Shown here: positions 33,865 through 46,006 of the stretch, in pieces
How positions within the stretch are numbered: the first letter of the stretch is position 1
Layout of the letters: the number at the start of each line of letters is the position of its first letter
Origin: Allantophomopsis cytisporea
Lineage: Eukaryota > Ascomycota > Leotiomycetes > Phacidiales > Phacidiaceae
DNA length: 64,000 bases
NCBI GenBank assembly: GCA_024752435.1
Contig: CP103026.1
Location: forward strand, 62,001-126,000
Reading direction: 5' to 3'
Notes under the pieces: generated by a model
Database searches by the model: none
Seen by the model: only the letters and a program-made list of their open reading frames with translations
What the model was told of the DNA's origin: nothing
Made by a program: the position numbers and the translations under genes

Positions 33865-36541
33865 GTTAATTAAATGGGGAGGTATATACAGAGTAGGAAG
33901 AGCGAAGAAGATGGGATACAGCGATGAAGTAATGAGTGACATGATGCAAGATCATTTTGACTTAGTCTTACGATGTCTTCACCTGATTTAGTTGCAAACG
34001 TACCAAATCTGTCCGGTAGGTTAATCTCTTGAGCCTTTCGAGTGTAGTATGGACACTGATAAGTCCTTACTACACAAATAAGGGTGGTGTTCTTTACGAG
34101 CGAGACTAGTAATATCCCCACTTCTCAACTTCAGGTAACGTCCGTCCCCAGCCATGAGCCATGCGGGGTGCTAGACTAGACCAGACAGAAACAGACTTGC
34201 AAGAAGTGAGAAGCCCGCGTGGAAGACCAAAAGTCGCTATTCTCTTATATCTGGGAGATTCAATCATACAAAATGATAAATCCCTACCGCTTGCAAAAAG
34301 ATCTACGTACGATTAAGGGTAGAATATTCCTTGTTTCTTCCCGACTCTCCCGGGGCTGAGGGACAATACGGATATTAGTGTGACCCTAGGAACGATTGGT
34401 CATAAATGATCCCAAAGCTCCATGATGTTTTGTTATTTTGACTATTGCAGCCGTTGCTAGCCTTCCCAATTGCACTCTAGGTCAGACCTCCGGGCCTACT
34501 CTAATTTGTCATCAACACAGCCTACATTGTCCTTCTTGCGACATAACATAAACTCCTCCCACTCGAGGATTGCTCTATTGTACTGTAATACATCATGAAA
34601 TTGTAAGGTCAAATAAAAATACAGTCCGGCTTGTTTTTAGAGTGTTACGTTTCCTTATACTGAACATCAATCTCTACAACCTGAACTTCGTTCAATTCGA
34701 TATGTACTTATCAGTTGCAACCCGTGGCTGTATTCGAGTCTCTTGGCACCTCTGCCTGTGAACAGCATCAGTAGACAAAAACTTCTTAGTACGTAGAATA
34801 GTATGTCGACCTACCATCATTTGCCTCCTGCGTTCCCGTAAGATTTCACATTGGTCAATAAAACTTAATGATCAGCATCAAGGAACCCAAATATCGGGTA
34901 GCTAGCGGAGCAATGAGTTCTAGTATCGGCTGAAAACGACACCACGGTAAGCATCCAAAGCACCATACTTTATAACACATGAAGATATTGAAGCGAATCA
35001 TTATTCTGATTGGTTCTCAGATATTGCCATAGGATCCCACGGGATCAAATTACTAGAATTGACGATGATTCAAGGTTTAGATCTTTATCTTTTGTCCACC
35101 TACATAAGCGTCTGAGTGGAGTGCGTGTTTTGTGAGCCGTCCCTTAAGACTACAGTGCCTATTTTGGCCGTCATTCAAACATTTCAGGCCAGATTCCGAT
35201 CAGTTTACAACCGAAACTTTCTCCTCAAGAAAATTTCCACGTTCTATGTATGGTCTTTGGATTGATAAGACCATCACATACGAGCTCACTCCAATCTTAA
35301 GTATTTGACGGCAACGCATACGACTTCCACTAAAGCTTATGGTGGCTGCGCCGCCGTTGCGCTGCTTTCTCAGCTATTCAATCTATGCATAACTAATGTC
35401 TTCGTACTCAGTCAATACGTGGGTGAAACATGATACGAGGCTTTGTGAATTGCAATGGTCTTCTGCAATCAATCTTACACTATAAATACACGGAAAAGAT
35501 CGTTTCTATTCGTACACATACTGAGCAGATGTCGGAGAGAAATCGCAGTACTGTGAAGAGCTGGTTGAGTACATACAGGTATGTACGCAGTAGGTAACTT
35601 GTAATTAAAGGCAGGCTATAATTAAGGTTATTGATTGCCTCGATCAACTCTGTTTTCGAGAAATCTTTAAAATCATCCAGTGATTGTGTAGATATTCTTG
35701 AAAGACATGAAACGCTCCCTAATAACCGTACGAGATCTAGATATCGTTGCCACACGATACCCGATGATTGAAAATCATGTCAAACTGTTAGAAATTGGAG
35801 AATATTTGTTTACGAATGGCTCGTATTCGTAGCATATACGTAATAAAGCACTGCCCCATGTTAAACATCAGAGTTGACCCAGTTAGCATATATTTCCTTG
35901 AAAATTATTCGAATTAATCCACATCCTAGAGCAATTGTATCACAGAATGGCCGCGAATGTACCTTTGGAAGGACTCAAGGAATGGATCACACGACCTCCT
36001 TGCCTCGACATGAATGTTTGTGGTTCAGCGTTGAAGAAGTACGCGCTTAGGGTAGTAATTGAATGCGGATGGTATCGCTACAGTATTAGGTAGGTTTATA
36101 GTTAGTTACCTTACCTTACCTTTATGTACTCCATAAGAGATGTAGTACTGGTATCCTACGACTAGTTTTATAAATCATGCTCATTGCGAATATCTTGGTC
36201 TTTTTACTGCTGAAGTTAGTACTGCTCAAGCAGAAAACGGCCAGGTTGTCAGTATACTACTGAACTTATTTGCTGTACTACAAATGTTGCACTTTCCGTC
36301 CCTTACAGAAGTTTATATCTATTTATGTAGACACCGACAATGATAAGATGAGCCCCTCGCCTGTTCCCAAGGAGATGCTGCGCGAAGCATATGAGAGTCA
36401 TCAGTGCCTCAATAATTGTTGTACTTTTCATCCGCTTCATTATCTCTTCAATCCAGCATTCATGCTCTATCATCAGTTTTCGTGACTTTTCACTTCTTTT
36501 CTTTTTCATACTCGCTCTTCCAATCTGAAACACATTCCACA
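33865..36541. other. Long AT-rich intergenic region
   Basis: 2.7 kb with only short, unconvincing open frames (for example 35480-35755 minus). A CTTACC-rich stretch lies near 36108-36121. I see no gene, RNA or element. Confidence 0.55.
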
Positions 36542-37744
36542 ATGACTACAGAATTACACGCACCCGAACCTTTAAGTGGGCGACAGTCACTCTATACCAG
36601 GACAGAGCAAACACTTTGGATCTTGTAGGTGTTCCCGTGGAATTTCTATCAGATTCGCGTAGCTTATCAAATATAGGTTATGGATTTTCCTCAGTACTGT
36701 GATAATTCTCCTGAATAAATGGATCCTCACTCGCTTTCCATATCCAATCACACTCACAACATGGCACATGCTATTCGCGACGATATCAACACAAATCCTA
36801 TCCTACACCACGAATTTAATTGATCAAAATGCAAAGATGGTCACATCATTATATTTTAAAGCAATAATTCCAATCGCAATGTGCCTACTTGGTAGTTTGA
36901 TATTATCGAATATGGTGTATCTATACCTCAGCATGGCCTTCATCCAAATGCTGAAGGTACGTTTAAATTCTCACACATTGTAATTGAACTGTTTTCTGAT
37001 ATCATTGAACAGTCAATTGGTCCGGTAGCTACACTCCTAGCATGTTGGTCTATAGGTCTTCGCAATCCTGCGCCGTCGATCAAAGTCCTCTCTATAATAT
37101 GCATTATTGTCGCGGGAGTTATGATAGCAGCAGTGGGAGAAGTTCGCTTCATTTTCCTTGGAGTCATAATACAAGCTATGGCAGTCGTTTTCGAAGCCTA
37201 TAAAAATGCCCTTCAACAACGGCTGCTTGATGGCAAGATGAATATGGGGTCACTCACTCTGTTGTACTACTTCGCGCCAGCCTGTACGATACTGAACATC
37301 GGCTTCATATTTGTTTTCGAATCTCAACACCTGTCCGTTGAAGCGTTTGATCGTGTGGGACTTTCAATTTTCTTATTGAATGGCTTCTTGACTCTAGGTC
37401 TGAATCTAGCTTCTACCTCTGTTGTAAGTACTGCTTTAACGTCTTGTTGCTATTCTAATCTTTGGCAGATCAAGAAAACCTCCTCACTTGTCCTCACTCT
37501 TAGTGGAATTCCAAAGTCAATGGTACTTGTAGGATTAGACATGGTTTTATATCAGACTCCATTGAATTTGACCCAAGCTGTTGGATTCAGTATCGCAGGC
37601 ATTGGGACCTATTATTATTCTCGGTTTAGCAAGTCCTTGGCGTCAAGCAGAGAAGAGGACTACTTGCTTGAAAAGGACACTGGTACAATGGGAGAAATTT
37701 CAAGTTCAGGATACCAGAAGCTGCCGCAATCCGAAGAAGTATGA
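36542..37744 (+). CDS. Triose-phosphate/nucleotide-sugar transporter family (TPT/DUF250)
   Basis: Exons 36542-36624, 36677-36956, 37013-37423 and 37469-37744 keep one frame and give 349 residues with about ten membrane helices, the family norm. Family marks include LNKWILTRFPYPITLTTWHM (helix 2 entry), MLKSIGPVATLLACW and VIIQAMAVVFEAYKNALQQRLL. The helix-9 motif reads VIKKTSSLVLTLSG, where the KT pair belongs to the substrate-binding set, followed by IPKSMVLVGLDMVLY. Members exchange nucleotide sugars, phosphorylated sugars or related anions across Golgi or ER membranes. Substrate is not predictable from these motifs. The C-terminus is short and cytosolic, with an acidic dileucine-like REEDYLLE. 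Confidence 0.92.
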
Positions 37745-39395
37745 TATGATTACGAAGCTTAAAAGCATGAGAAATTTTTAGATTCAACCATTGTTAATAG
37801 TATTTAGATGTATATAGTACCTTTGATATGCGAACTTCCGGGGCAAAGCACGAACCTAACACAAGCTTGGTAATGATCCATGAGATCTATAACGTATAAC
37901 AATAGATAAAAATCTGTGACATTCAATGATTCTGTCAAAACTGTATAGACAGTTTCCTGATATGTGTTGAAGATTCTTTGTAGTCGGTGTTTCGATATCT
38001 TATGACAAATCCTATCGCTGTTATATTATTAGTCCCCGAGTGTTCCATACGGATAGCCTCAATTGTCAGATCTTATTACAACGTTGCATGCAAGTTTGAT
38101 TGGGATCTTCTCAAATTGGGGAGCCCCAGGTTTAAAATGAATGGTAAGTTCATCAGTTCTGAATAGAGGTCTGCCCCAATTGGCTTTTGCCATCGACCTT
38201 GAAAAGTCACGACTATTATATGATAACTATAAACATACGCGTCCAAACTTTCAAACATCCACTTATGGACTATGCACGACGTAAAGAAATCCAATACATC
38301 CAAATAGGTCAACCGCCACTGATGCCACTTACTGAGTCATATCTTCTCCCTACTTATGCGATTTTCCCACAGAATAACTTGGTTGCCATTTTTTATTCGA
38401 CAACTTGCAATCCAAGCTTAATTTTCTTCTTGACACAGGGATGAATATGCATGCCGGACAAAGATTACTTCAAGCGAAAGCCGACTGTTCTCGTCTTTCC
38501 AAATACCGGGTAACGAGAAGATTCAAGGAAGGGTTATCGTCGCCGATCTGTATCGGAGACTGGGACCACTTACCGATCTTTCCCTTATCCCTCTACCTCA
38601 ATACTCAATCTCAACCTCGATCTCAATTTCAACGTCAACATCAACCTCAATACGCACCCACGGCACGCAAACAATGCACACACATGCGTACCCCACACGC
38701 ATCTGTATACTGTGTAACTACATATGGAGTCTAGACCGACGATCGGGGCGAGGTCGATATTCTGCATTAAGCAAGCTGCAGTTAAGGTCTGGGTTGGATT
38801 GTCGAGCCTGACAACTCCGCGGGAACGATACCTGTAGAGCTGACAACGAAAGTCTAAATCCCCGAATAGCCACATATTAATGTGGTAGCAAGGAACGAAT
38901 TTGAGCCTAGAATAATTTAGACTCATGAATTGATGTGAACAGACCTTTCGACATGCAACTCTCTTTATCCACACCTCACGAGCTCTTTCGATGCAATGCA
39001 CTTCGTGCCTTGCCTTGCAGTCCATTAGCCTTTCATATCGGTTGTACAAAGGTTGAAACAAGGAACGTGAGTGACAAGTACCAAGTAACGCAGTCTTTGG
39101 CGGGCTCTGAACTACTTCCCTCAACCGCCTTCAACTTCACTGTCTGCCTTCATGCGTTAGTTAGATGGCATTCTCCGTAGGTTTTCAGGTGAACCTTCGG
39201 CAGTCCGCCCAGGTGAGCAAGATCATACGATGTAACACCGTTAGGCCTAGCTCACTCTTTGTGCCTACGATGTGCATAACCTTCCCTGGGTGAGGAGGAT
39301 AATACCAACTCAATCCCTCTCTTACTTCATTTACAGCTAACGGCATCCTTCAATATCTGTACAATTGATTAACCTCCCCAAGGCTAAGATGAAAG
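37745..39395. other. Intergenic with low-complexity tract
   Basis: 1.65 kb. It holds a (TCAANN)n-type tract at 38598-38651. The long minus-strand frame here overlaps that tract and has no family features. Confidence 0.55.
38598..38651 (+). repeat. Imperfect TCAA-based hexanucleotide tract
   Basis: Repeated TCAACC, TCAATC, TCAATT and TCAACA units in tandem, AT/C biased. Confidence 0.7.
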
Positions 39396-41835
39396 ATGTT
39401 TTCCGGCCGACCAAGTACAGTCAGCACCCACAGTACGGACAATGCTGGGCCGAGCCGCGAAACATTAACGGGCAGCTCTTCAGCTTCGAGCACCCACCCT
39501 CATACTGTTGGTAGCGATAAAAGTCCAGCACCTCCTCCAAAGGTGGTCTCAAGATCGCTCAGAGCTTGCGAGCTATGCAGAAAAACCAAAGCAAAATGCT
39601 GTGGAAACCTGCCATGCAAGAGATGTTCTCGGTCACGCCGGACCTGCGTATACAGCGATGGAAAACTTGTTGCACAAAAGAAGTAGGTCTACTCGTTTGG
39701 AAAAGGAAAGAGAAAAAGTAATGTACTAATTCTGTAGGACTGTGGAAATTCTGGAGCAAGAACTTGCCTTTTTGAAATCAAGAAATGAGGCGATGGAGGA
39801 GTTATTGCACTCTGTATGCACGTCTCCACGATCGGGACTGCAAGGTAAGATGTATGCCAGCGAAGCTTCATTGATGGTGAGCCTAATAACAACCCATAAA
39901 ATGATGAGGATATGATCCTGATCGCAACCCACAGACAAATGGCAATGATGGAAGCATAGATTCGATCACTAATAAGCAGAAGGGACTTTCTCTCAACGAA
40001 GAACTTTTGGAAGATGAACCACTTGTTAAGCGGTTGGCATGGCCGCCAATACCAGTAGCTGATGCTCTCGTTAATTACTATTTCAACCTTATCCAACCAA
40101 CCTTCCCCCTCCTCTGGAAATCTGACATATCAGCAACATATACCAGTTGGTCACGAAACCCACTCAGACTCACCACATATGATGCTGGCGACCACGCAAT
40201 CATCAACATGATGTTTGCTTTCAGTGTGATACATTCACAAGCACTCCAGATCTATAGTCAGTGGCCACAGATAGACGGTGAAGCCTTCCATTCGCGAGCT
40301 AAAGCCCTTGTTCCTACCGCCAATACCATGCACCCTGCCTCAAATATCAAGGAGATTCAATTGAAAGGACTCTTGGGAATTTATTGTGTAATGCACCACC
40401 ACATTGACAGGTGAGGAATGCTTCTTATTTACCAACTACATGAATTAACCGGTAGAAGTGCCTGGGCACCAATAGCATCTGCAGTACGAGGTTCCATGAA
40501 CATGGGGATGCATCTGAATACTGAACACCCAACTCTTTCGACGGCACAGATCCAGCATCGAATCCGTGTTTGGTGGGGATTGATCTCTTTGGAGCGCCTT
40601 TTGGGAGACTTCACGGGTAGACCGAGTGGTATCGATCCGAATGTCATCACTTGTCCTCTCCCATCTTTACCGTGCGAGAACAAGTACGATACTCACTCAT
40701 CTCCCTATCCAGATCCTGTTGGTCAGCGATCTCTATCTCACAATACCGGTGAGTCCTCCCAGAATGTTGCATCACTGTAGCTGCAAGACTCATTGACCAA
40801 ATAGGTCTCCAGAAGAATTCTTCTAGTGATACATCTACCTCAGAGATATACGCTCAGTTCGTTTATAGAATCGAAATGGAAGTCATAGCTCATCGTGCCA
40901 TTTACGAATTCCAGAAGGTGTTTCTTGTGAAAATGACCGACACAGACCTTAGAACACGGGTCTCGAACCTGAACACCAACCTTTCGAAGGCTCTTTACAA
41001 ACTACCTGAATACTTGGATTTTACTTCGGACGTGAATCTTGCCCAGGATGCTGTATGTCCTGATGTGCACCGCATTATTCTTGCTCTGACTTATCACCAT
41101 ACACGCATGATCATTCACCGGCCATATCTTTTGAAGCCTAGGACAAAGGAGGATGCTGGGACCACATCTTTCCAGACATTTGAACATTCTGCCGCTTATT
41201 ACTGTACTTCATCAGCCCAGGCCATTGTTACCCTCCTTCCAGATGATTTAGAATTAGCAGGAACAGTGTTGTTCCACGTATGGTGGGGATATATGAATCC
41301 GATCTGCCGAGCTGCTGCTGTACTGCTCATGGAAGTTCTCTTTCAATCACATGGCGACGTTGGGCGCTGCAGGCAGCTACTACACATGTATCAAAAAGCT
41401 ATGAAGTTCTTACAAAGCCTCTCGAAATCGAGCGAAGCTGCACTCAGCGCTTGGGAAACGTTTGATCGGACTTTCAACGATATATTCTTGAAAGTTTTGG
41501 AGGAAGTTGAGAAACACACGATATTGATGCAGACAGCTGAAACACCCTGTTCCCTTGATGGACCTGCAGCATATTTGGGATTAGAGAGGAAAACCAAGGA
41601 GACCTCTCTCTCTTCGTCTTTCGAAAGATTTTGTACACAGGCCAGACAAGTGTTTCTGCCTCCAGCGATTGATCCTCTGTCTACTGATATGTTGGATCTT
41701 GCATTCTCCGATAACCAGTACTTTTCTTCGCAGAACGGCATGTGGCAGCAGTACATGTTTCCAAGCGTAGAAGAGATAAATTTTTTCTCGCCTGGCCCCA
41801 TGCGTCAACTGTCTTCAGCAAACTTATTTCAATGA
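39396..41835 (+). CDS. Zn(II)2Cys6 transcription factor with fungal-specific middle homology domain
   Basis: Exons 39396-39682, 39738-39876, 39935-40410, 40456-40748 and 40805-41835 keep one frame and give 741 residues. The binuclear zinc cluster has the exact spacing Cx2Cx6Cx5Cx2Cx6C (C58, C61, C68, C74, C77, C84) with the basic CRKTKAKC loop. A short linker and leucine-type coiled coil (TVEILEQELAFLKSRNEAMEELL) follow, which supports dimer binding. The middle homology region spans roughly 165-420, with ALVNYYFNLIQPTFPLLW at its start and the RIRVWWGLISLERLLGDFTGRPSGI signature. The fungal_trans domain of XlnR/AmyR-like regulators has this layout. Targets are unknown; the neighbours (sugar-type transporter, GH1) make carbohydrate use possible but unproven. 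Confidence 0.93.
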
Positions 41836-42907
41836 ACAGTTGCGATTTACGGTCCTTGTGGCTGATGACAAGATGCGCAATTCCTGTGATCCAACTTCTA
41901 TAAGATGATTCAAAGTGCATCCGACTTGATACATACATGATGCTGGCTCCCCCCGCTTTGGTCTTGACTTCAAACATCAGATCTACCACATGTAGAATTT
42001 ATGCTTATTTAGAAACAAATTTGATCGGCTGTGCCTTTCTACAACTCCATTGAAAAAGTCATTCATCATCCCCATTGGTCTATAAGAAATCCACGGGTTT
42101 AATAACATGATTTAGGAACTCGAAAGGGACTATTCAATAGTGGAAGTTACATGCGACCAATTCTCATAGTATAGGATTTTGAGGATGCTAGCGGACCCCT
42201 ACCCCATACTTCTCTGGCCCTTCGTTCCATCAGTCGGAATACTATTCGATCAAGACTGTACGCTGCTTTCAGCTGTAATAGAAAAGACCTACATAAACAA
42301 CTCAAGAAATTCTTATTCGATTATATTGCGTCGGAAGTGGTCAACGAATATCTCTCTTCAACAGCGTCAACCCTGGCTCTATAAATCACTCTTGTAGAGA
42401 TCGGTCCTCTTTAACACCAAGTCAAACCGAGATTTCAACCCTTTCTAGAAGAAAACTCTATAGATCAGATGTCTCGTTGATGAATGCTGCTTCTAGTTAT
42501 AATTCGCATAACGTATTCACTACTACTGATGAAAGCAGATCGTTCTCTCAACTCTCTTTGAGCCAAATGAGGAAATCTTGGGACACTTGTAGATTGAGCT
42601 CCATGTAAATTTGAGGGTTCTATTCCTATCCTGAAGTCATTACCTTTCTACTTGGAAAACAATTGTGCTGTTACGTGCGCGAGAGACATCAACAGAGAGC
42701 AATAAGATGCTCCAGCAGTCTTTGTTGATAGTCTCATCAGAACAAAGCAAAGAGAGTTTCACGAAACATGTCGAAAACAACAGAACAATAGACGCGAAAC
42801 AGTGCTTCCAACAGTGGTATATAGTCTATTCAGCCCAATATTTTCTGATATTTTTGCGATAAACCAGGATTATCTTACCAATGTTAACAGCATATTCCAG
42901 ACTTCAA
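41836..42907. other. Intergenic, no supported gene
   Basis: 1.07 kb of AT-rich DNA. Nothing distinctive is seen. Confidence 0.55.
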
Positions 42908-43195
42908 ATGTGTTACCACAAACGAACGTTCTATACAACATGCGGTCACATCTGCTGGGGTTCTACGTCTCGATTGTGCCCCCTCCAGATTGCCTTCGAG
43001 GAAAGATCTTGGCCCATGGGATGCAGCGAAATGCATAGTCATCCATTTCAGACTCTCAAAGTCCACCAGACATGTGCAGTCTGCGATGCAAAAGAGAATA
43101 ATATGACATGGACCTCAATGGAGGTGAAGAGAAGGATACAGGAGTTAAAAGAGGCGGTGGAGAGATTGAAGAGCTCGCTTCCGAGCAGACAATAA
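42908..43195 (+). CDS. Small Cys/His-rich zinc-binding-type protein
   Basis: A 95-residue frame begins with MCYHKRTFYTTCGHICWG. Cys and His recur at 2, 4, 12, 14, 24, 39, 43, 45, 56 and 59, arranged as C-x-H, CGH and a final CAVC pair, as in small mould proteins that probably bind zinc. The C-terminal third is a charged helix (MEVKRRIQELKEAVERLKSSL). Such short proteins with a C-rich head and helical tail are common and uncharacterised in Pezizomycotina; I know no function. An in-frame ATG at 42881 would add nine residues. The start at 42908 is chosen because relatives often begin directly with the Cys-rich motif. A TTCCAG acceptor-like site just upstream leaves open a 5' exon. Confidence 0.6.
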   Translation: MCYHKRTFYTTCGHICWGSTSRLCPLQIAFEERSWPMGCSEMHSHPFQTLKVHQTCAVCDAKENNMTWTSMEVKRRIQELKEAVERLKSSLPSRQ

Positions 43196-43711
43196 GAGAA
43201 CTCCGGATTTTGCTGAACCCTTGTTTAATGCGGAGACCCCACAAAACTATACTTCACGGAGTTGCGCAGATCCTGGTGATACATACGTCAATATCATCCT
43301 GGAGCCTCATGATGCTCCTTGACTATTCGGACATTAATACCCCGCACTGCCGATATTCTCTGCGCAGAGCATGCCTTCTGAACTCATAATCCACAGGCAG
43401 AAGTGGAGACGGCAGCTTCCTCGGGATTAATTCGATGCATGATTCAAAGTATTTCGAGGACTTCTCTGTGCTCCCCCGCGTCACTGTTGGAATATGCATG
43501 TGGATCAACCGGTGAAGCTCGAAGTAGCGGGGCAAATAAAGATGTACCCCAGTAATATGAGGGGAAAAGCAAATAGGCAAGATTGAACGATACTTCGCAT
43601 CTTTTTTAGACATACTGTATCACACATAAATACTTGCTAGAATATCACAAAGAGAAGAAAAAAGGTAGAGTTGAAGATCTTGCTTGATACTGAGAATTAC
43701 AGCGTGTTTTC
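43196..43711. other. Intergenic, beta-glucosidase promoter side
   Basis: 516 bp without a supported gene. A minus-strand frame at 43323-43613 has no family features. Confidence 0.55.
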
Positions 43712-46006
43712 ATGATGTGGTTGAAAAGTTCACTTTTCTCGGTTTGCCTATTCGTGACTTCCGTGCATTGCATTAACAGCACCGTTGCAACATCCACCCA
43801 ATCACCTCTTCCCACTCAACCGCCAACGACAACTTTAGCCAATGGCTCTTCAGTCCCAAATCCAGATGCTTTTGTGGCAACAGTTGCGGTGGATCTGAAA
43901 CGTTTGTTGCTGTTACTATTTCCAACTTACTCAATCGGCTTACACTCTTGCAGAGTACTGGAATCTATTCTATGGATCTGTGTCATTGGCGAATGTGACT
44001 ACCACCGTTGCAGCAACTCCTGTTGCTTCCTCGGAGTTGGTTCCGCCGCCATTTTTAACAAAATATGCAGATATTATTCCAGGACAACAGGTACCAGCTT
44101 CGGTCAAGAATTCGAGTTGGACTTTCCCCAAAGGCTTCTTCTGGGGAGTAGCAAGTGCTGCGACTCAGATCGAGGGTGCAACAGCATCGGACGGGAAGGG
44201 ACCTAGTTTATGGGATATACTTGTGAAACGAGTTGTTGGCTACACGGTTAGCAATGATACAGCTGAGATCACCAACAATCATTATTATACGTACAAGCAA
44301 GGTATATTCTTTTTTACCCTATCCTATGTTTTGAGTCCCCCATTTGTTCCTAATAATAACTTCTCTATAGACATTGCTAGGATTGCAGCTTTGGGCGTCC
44401 CTGCATACTCGTTTTCGATAGCATGGCCCCGCATATTTCCCTTCGGGAGAGGACAAGTGAATGAGGTAGCATTGGAGCATTATGATGATGTGATCAACAC
44501 ATGTCTCGAATATAATGTAGAACCTATCGTAACGCTCTATCACTGGTCAGTAATCCACCACTGAGACCGTTAAACATCTCACTGACATTTAAAGGGATAC
44601 ACCTCTCTATCTCCAAAATTTGTATGGTGGATGGCTAAGTGATGAAATTGTTGATGATTTCACAGCTTACGCAAAGGTTGTGTTTTCCCGCTATGGAAAT
44701 AAGGTGAAGAAGTGGGTTACATTCAACGAGCCTATTGTTGTTTGTACCATGTATCCAGTAAGCCAATTCCTACCTCCGAAGTTCCAACGATTGTGAGCAA
44801 GTATGACGATTACACCTCTTTCATGAAGCCAAGTGGTTGTTATTTCTTGGAGAGCATCTTGAACCCCGAAGAGCTCAAAAGAAAAGCCGTACAATGGTTT
44901 TGATTTCTACGTCTCGAAGTTGCCATAGCATGAGGATCTAACAAACGTTACAGCTTCCTAAAGGCTACTTCGCCAACAGTTCGATTCCTGAGGTACAGCA
45001 GCAATTCTACTGTGGCCATCATCTGCTTCTAGCTCACGCAAACGCCTATCATACTGCACGATCTCTTGGAATAAATGGAACTATCACGATGAAGATCAAC
45101 GGTGGCTACAAGATCCCACTGACAAACTCCACAGAAGATGCAATTGCTACTCAGCGTGCCTGGGACTTCAACGAGGGATGGTTTGCAAACCCTCTGTTTA
45201 TCGATGGAAACTACCCCGCCAATACTAAAGAATACACGGAATCAATCGGTCTTGTGTTCACCCCAGAGGAACAAAGCTTGATTAATGGTACCTCAGATAC
45301 TTTCAGCCATGACGCCTACACAGCTTATTTCTATTCTGCACCTCAAGGAGGCATAGATGCTTGTCTTGCCAATATTTCTCATAGCAACTTCCCAATCTGT
45401 GCTGTCAGCGGTGAGACTTACAATGAGCAGGACGGTGGCTGGCTTATTGGACCTGGTTCTGATCCCCTTGCCAGCTGGTTATGGAAGGCCACCGATTGGC
45501 TTCCTACATTCCTTCATTATATCCAGGACACATGGCATCCACGTGGTGGTATTGTGATCTCAGAATTTGGGTTTGGAGAGCCATATGAGCATTTGAAGAC
45601 GAACAAGGCAAACATCTTGACGGATCCCGTTCGAACTCAGTACTATCACGATTATATGGAAGCTGTTCTACTTGCCATATCAGAAGGAGTCAATGTCGTT
45701 GGAACTATTGCCTGGGTGAGTACATCAAATCGACGGCTATTACACATCGATCTGCGCTAACAACTTTTCAAGGCTATTGCCGACAACCTTGAATGGGGAA
45801 GTGGTACGTTCAATCAACCCTTTTTATTGTGCGGCTGAATTATGGATAAGCTAACACTTATTGTAGGCTACAATATTAAGTTTGGTTTGCAGTACTACAA
45901 CTATACTTCAGGAGAAACGTTCTACAAGGCGTCTTTCTTCGAATATGTGAATTTCTTCAAGCTGTATGCAGAGGATCCGGTGGTGCCAACTTTCGTGGAT
46001 GGTTGA
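43712..46006 (+). CDS. Secreted GH1 beta-glucosidase
   Basis: Seven exons, 43712-43901, 43954-44301, 44371-44545, 44595-44757, 44954-45715, 45773-45803 and 45867-46006, hold one frame and give 602 residues. A signal peptide (MMWLKSSLFSVCLFVTSVHC) is followed by a Ser/Thr/Pro-rich spacer and then the GH1 barrel from FPKGFFWGVASAATQIEGA. The acid/base Glu283 lies in FNEP and the nucleophile Glu496 in VISEFGFGEP. The substrate-site DNLEW and the SIAWPRIFPFG strand are present. It should hydrolyse terminal beta-glucosides outside the cell, for cellobiose or plant glycoside use. The 43902-43953 intron uses a GTTTGT donor, chosen because it alone keeps frame into QYWNLFYGSVS. The intron at 44758-44953 is 196 nt, much longer than the rest. 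Confidence 0.88.

Noticed and set aside
38585..39124. A 179-codon minus-strand frame
   Set aside because: Its end overlaps a low-complexity TCAA tract and the rest resembles no family.
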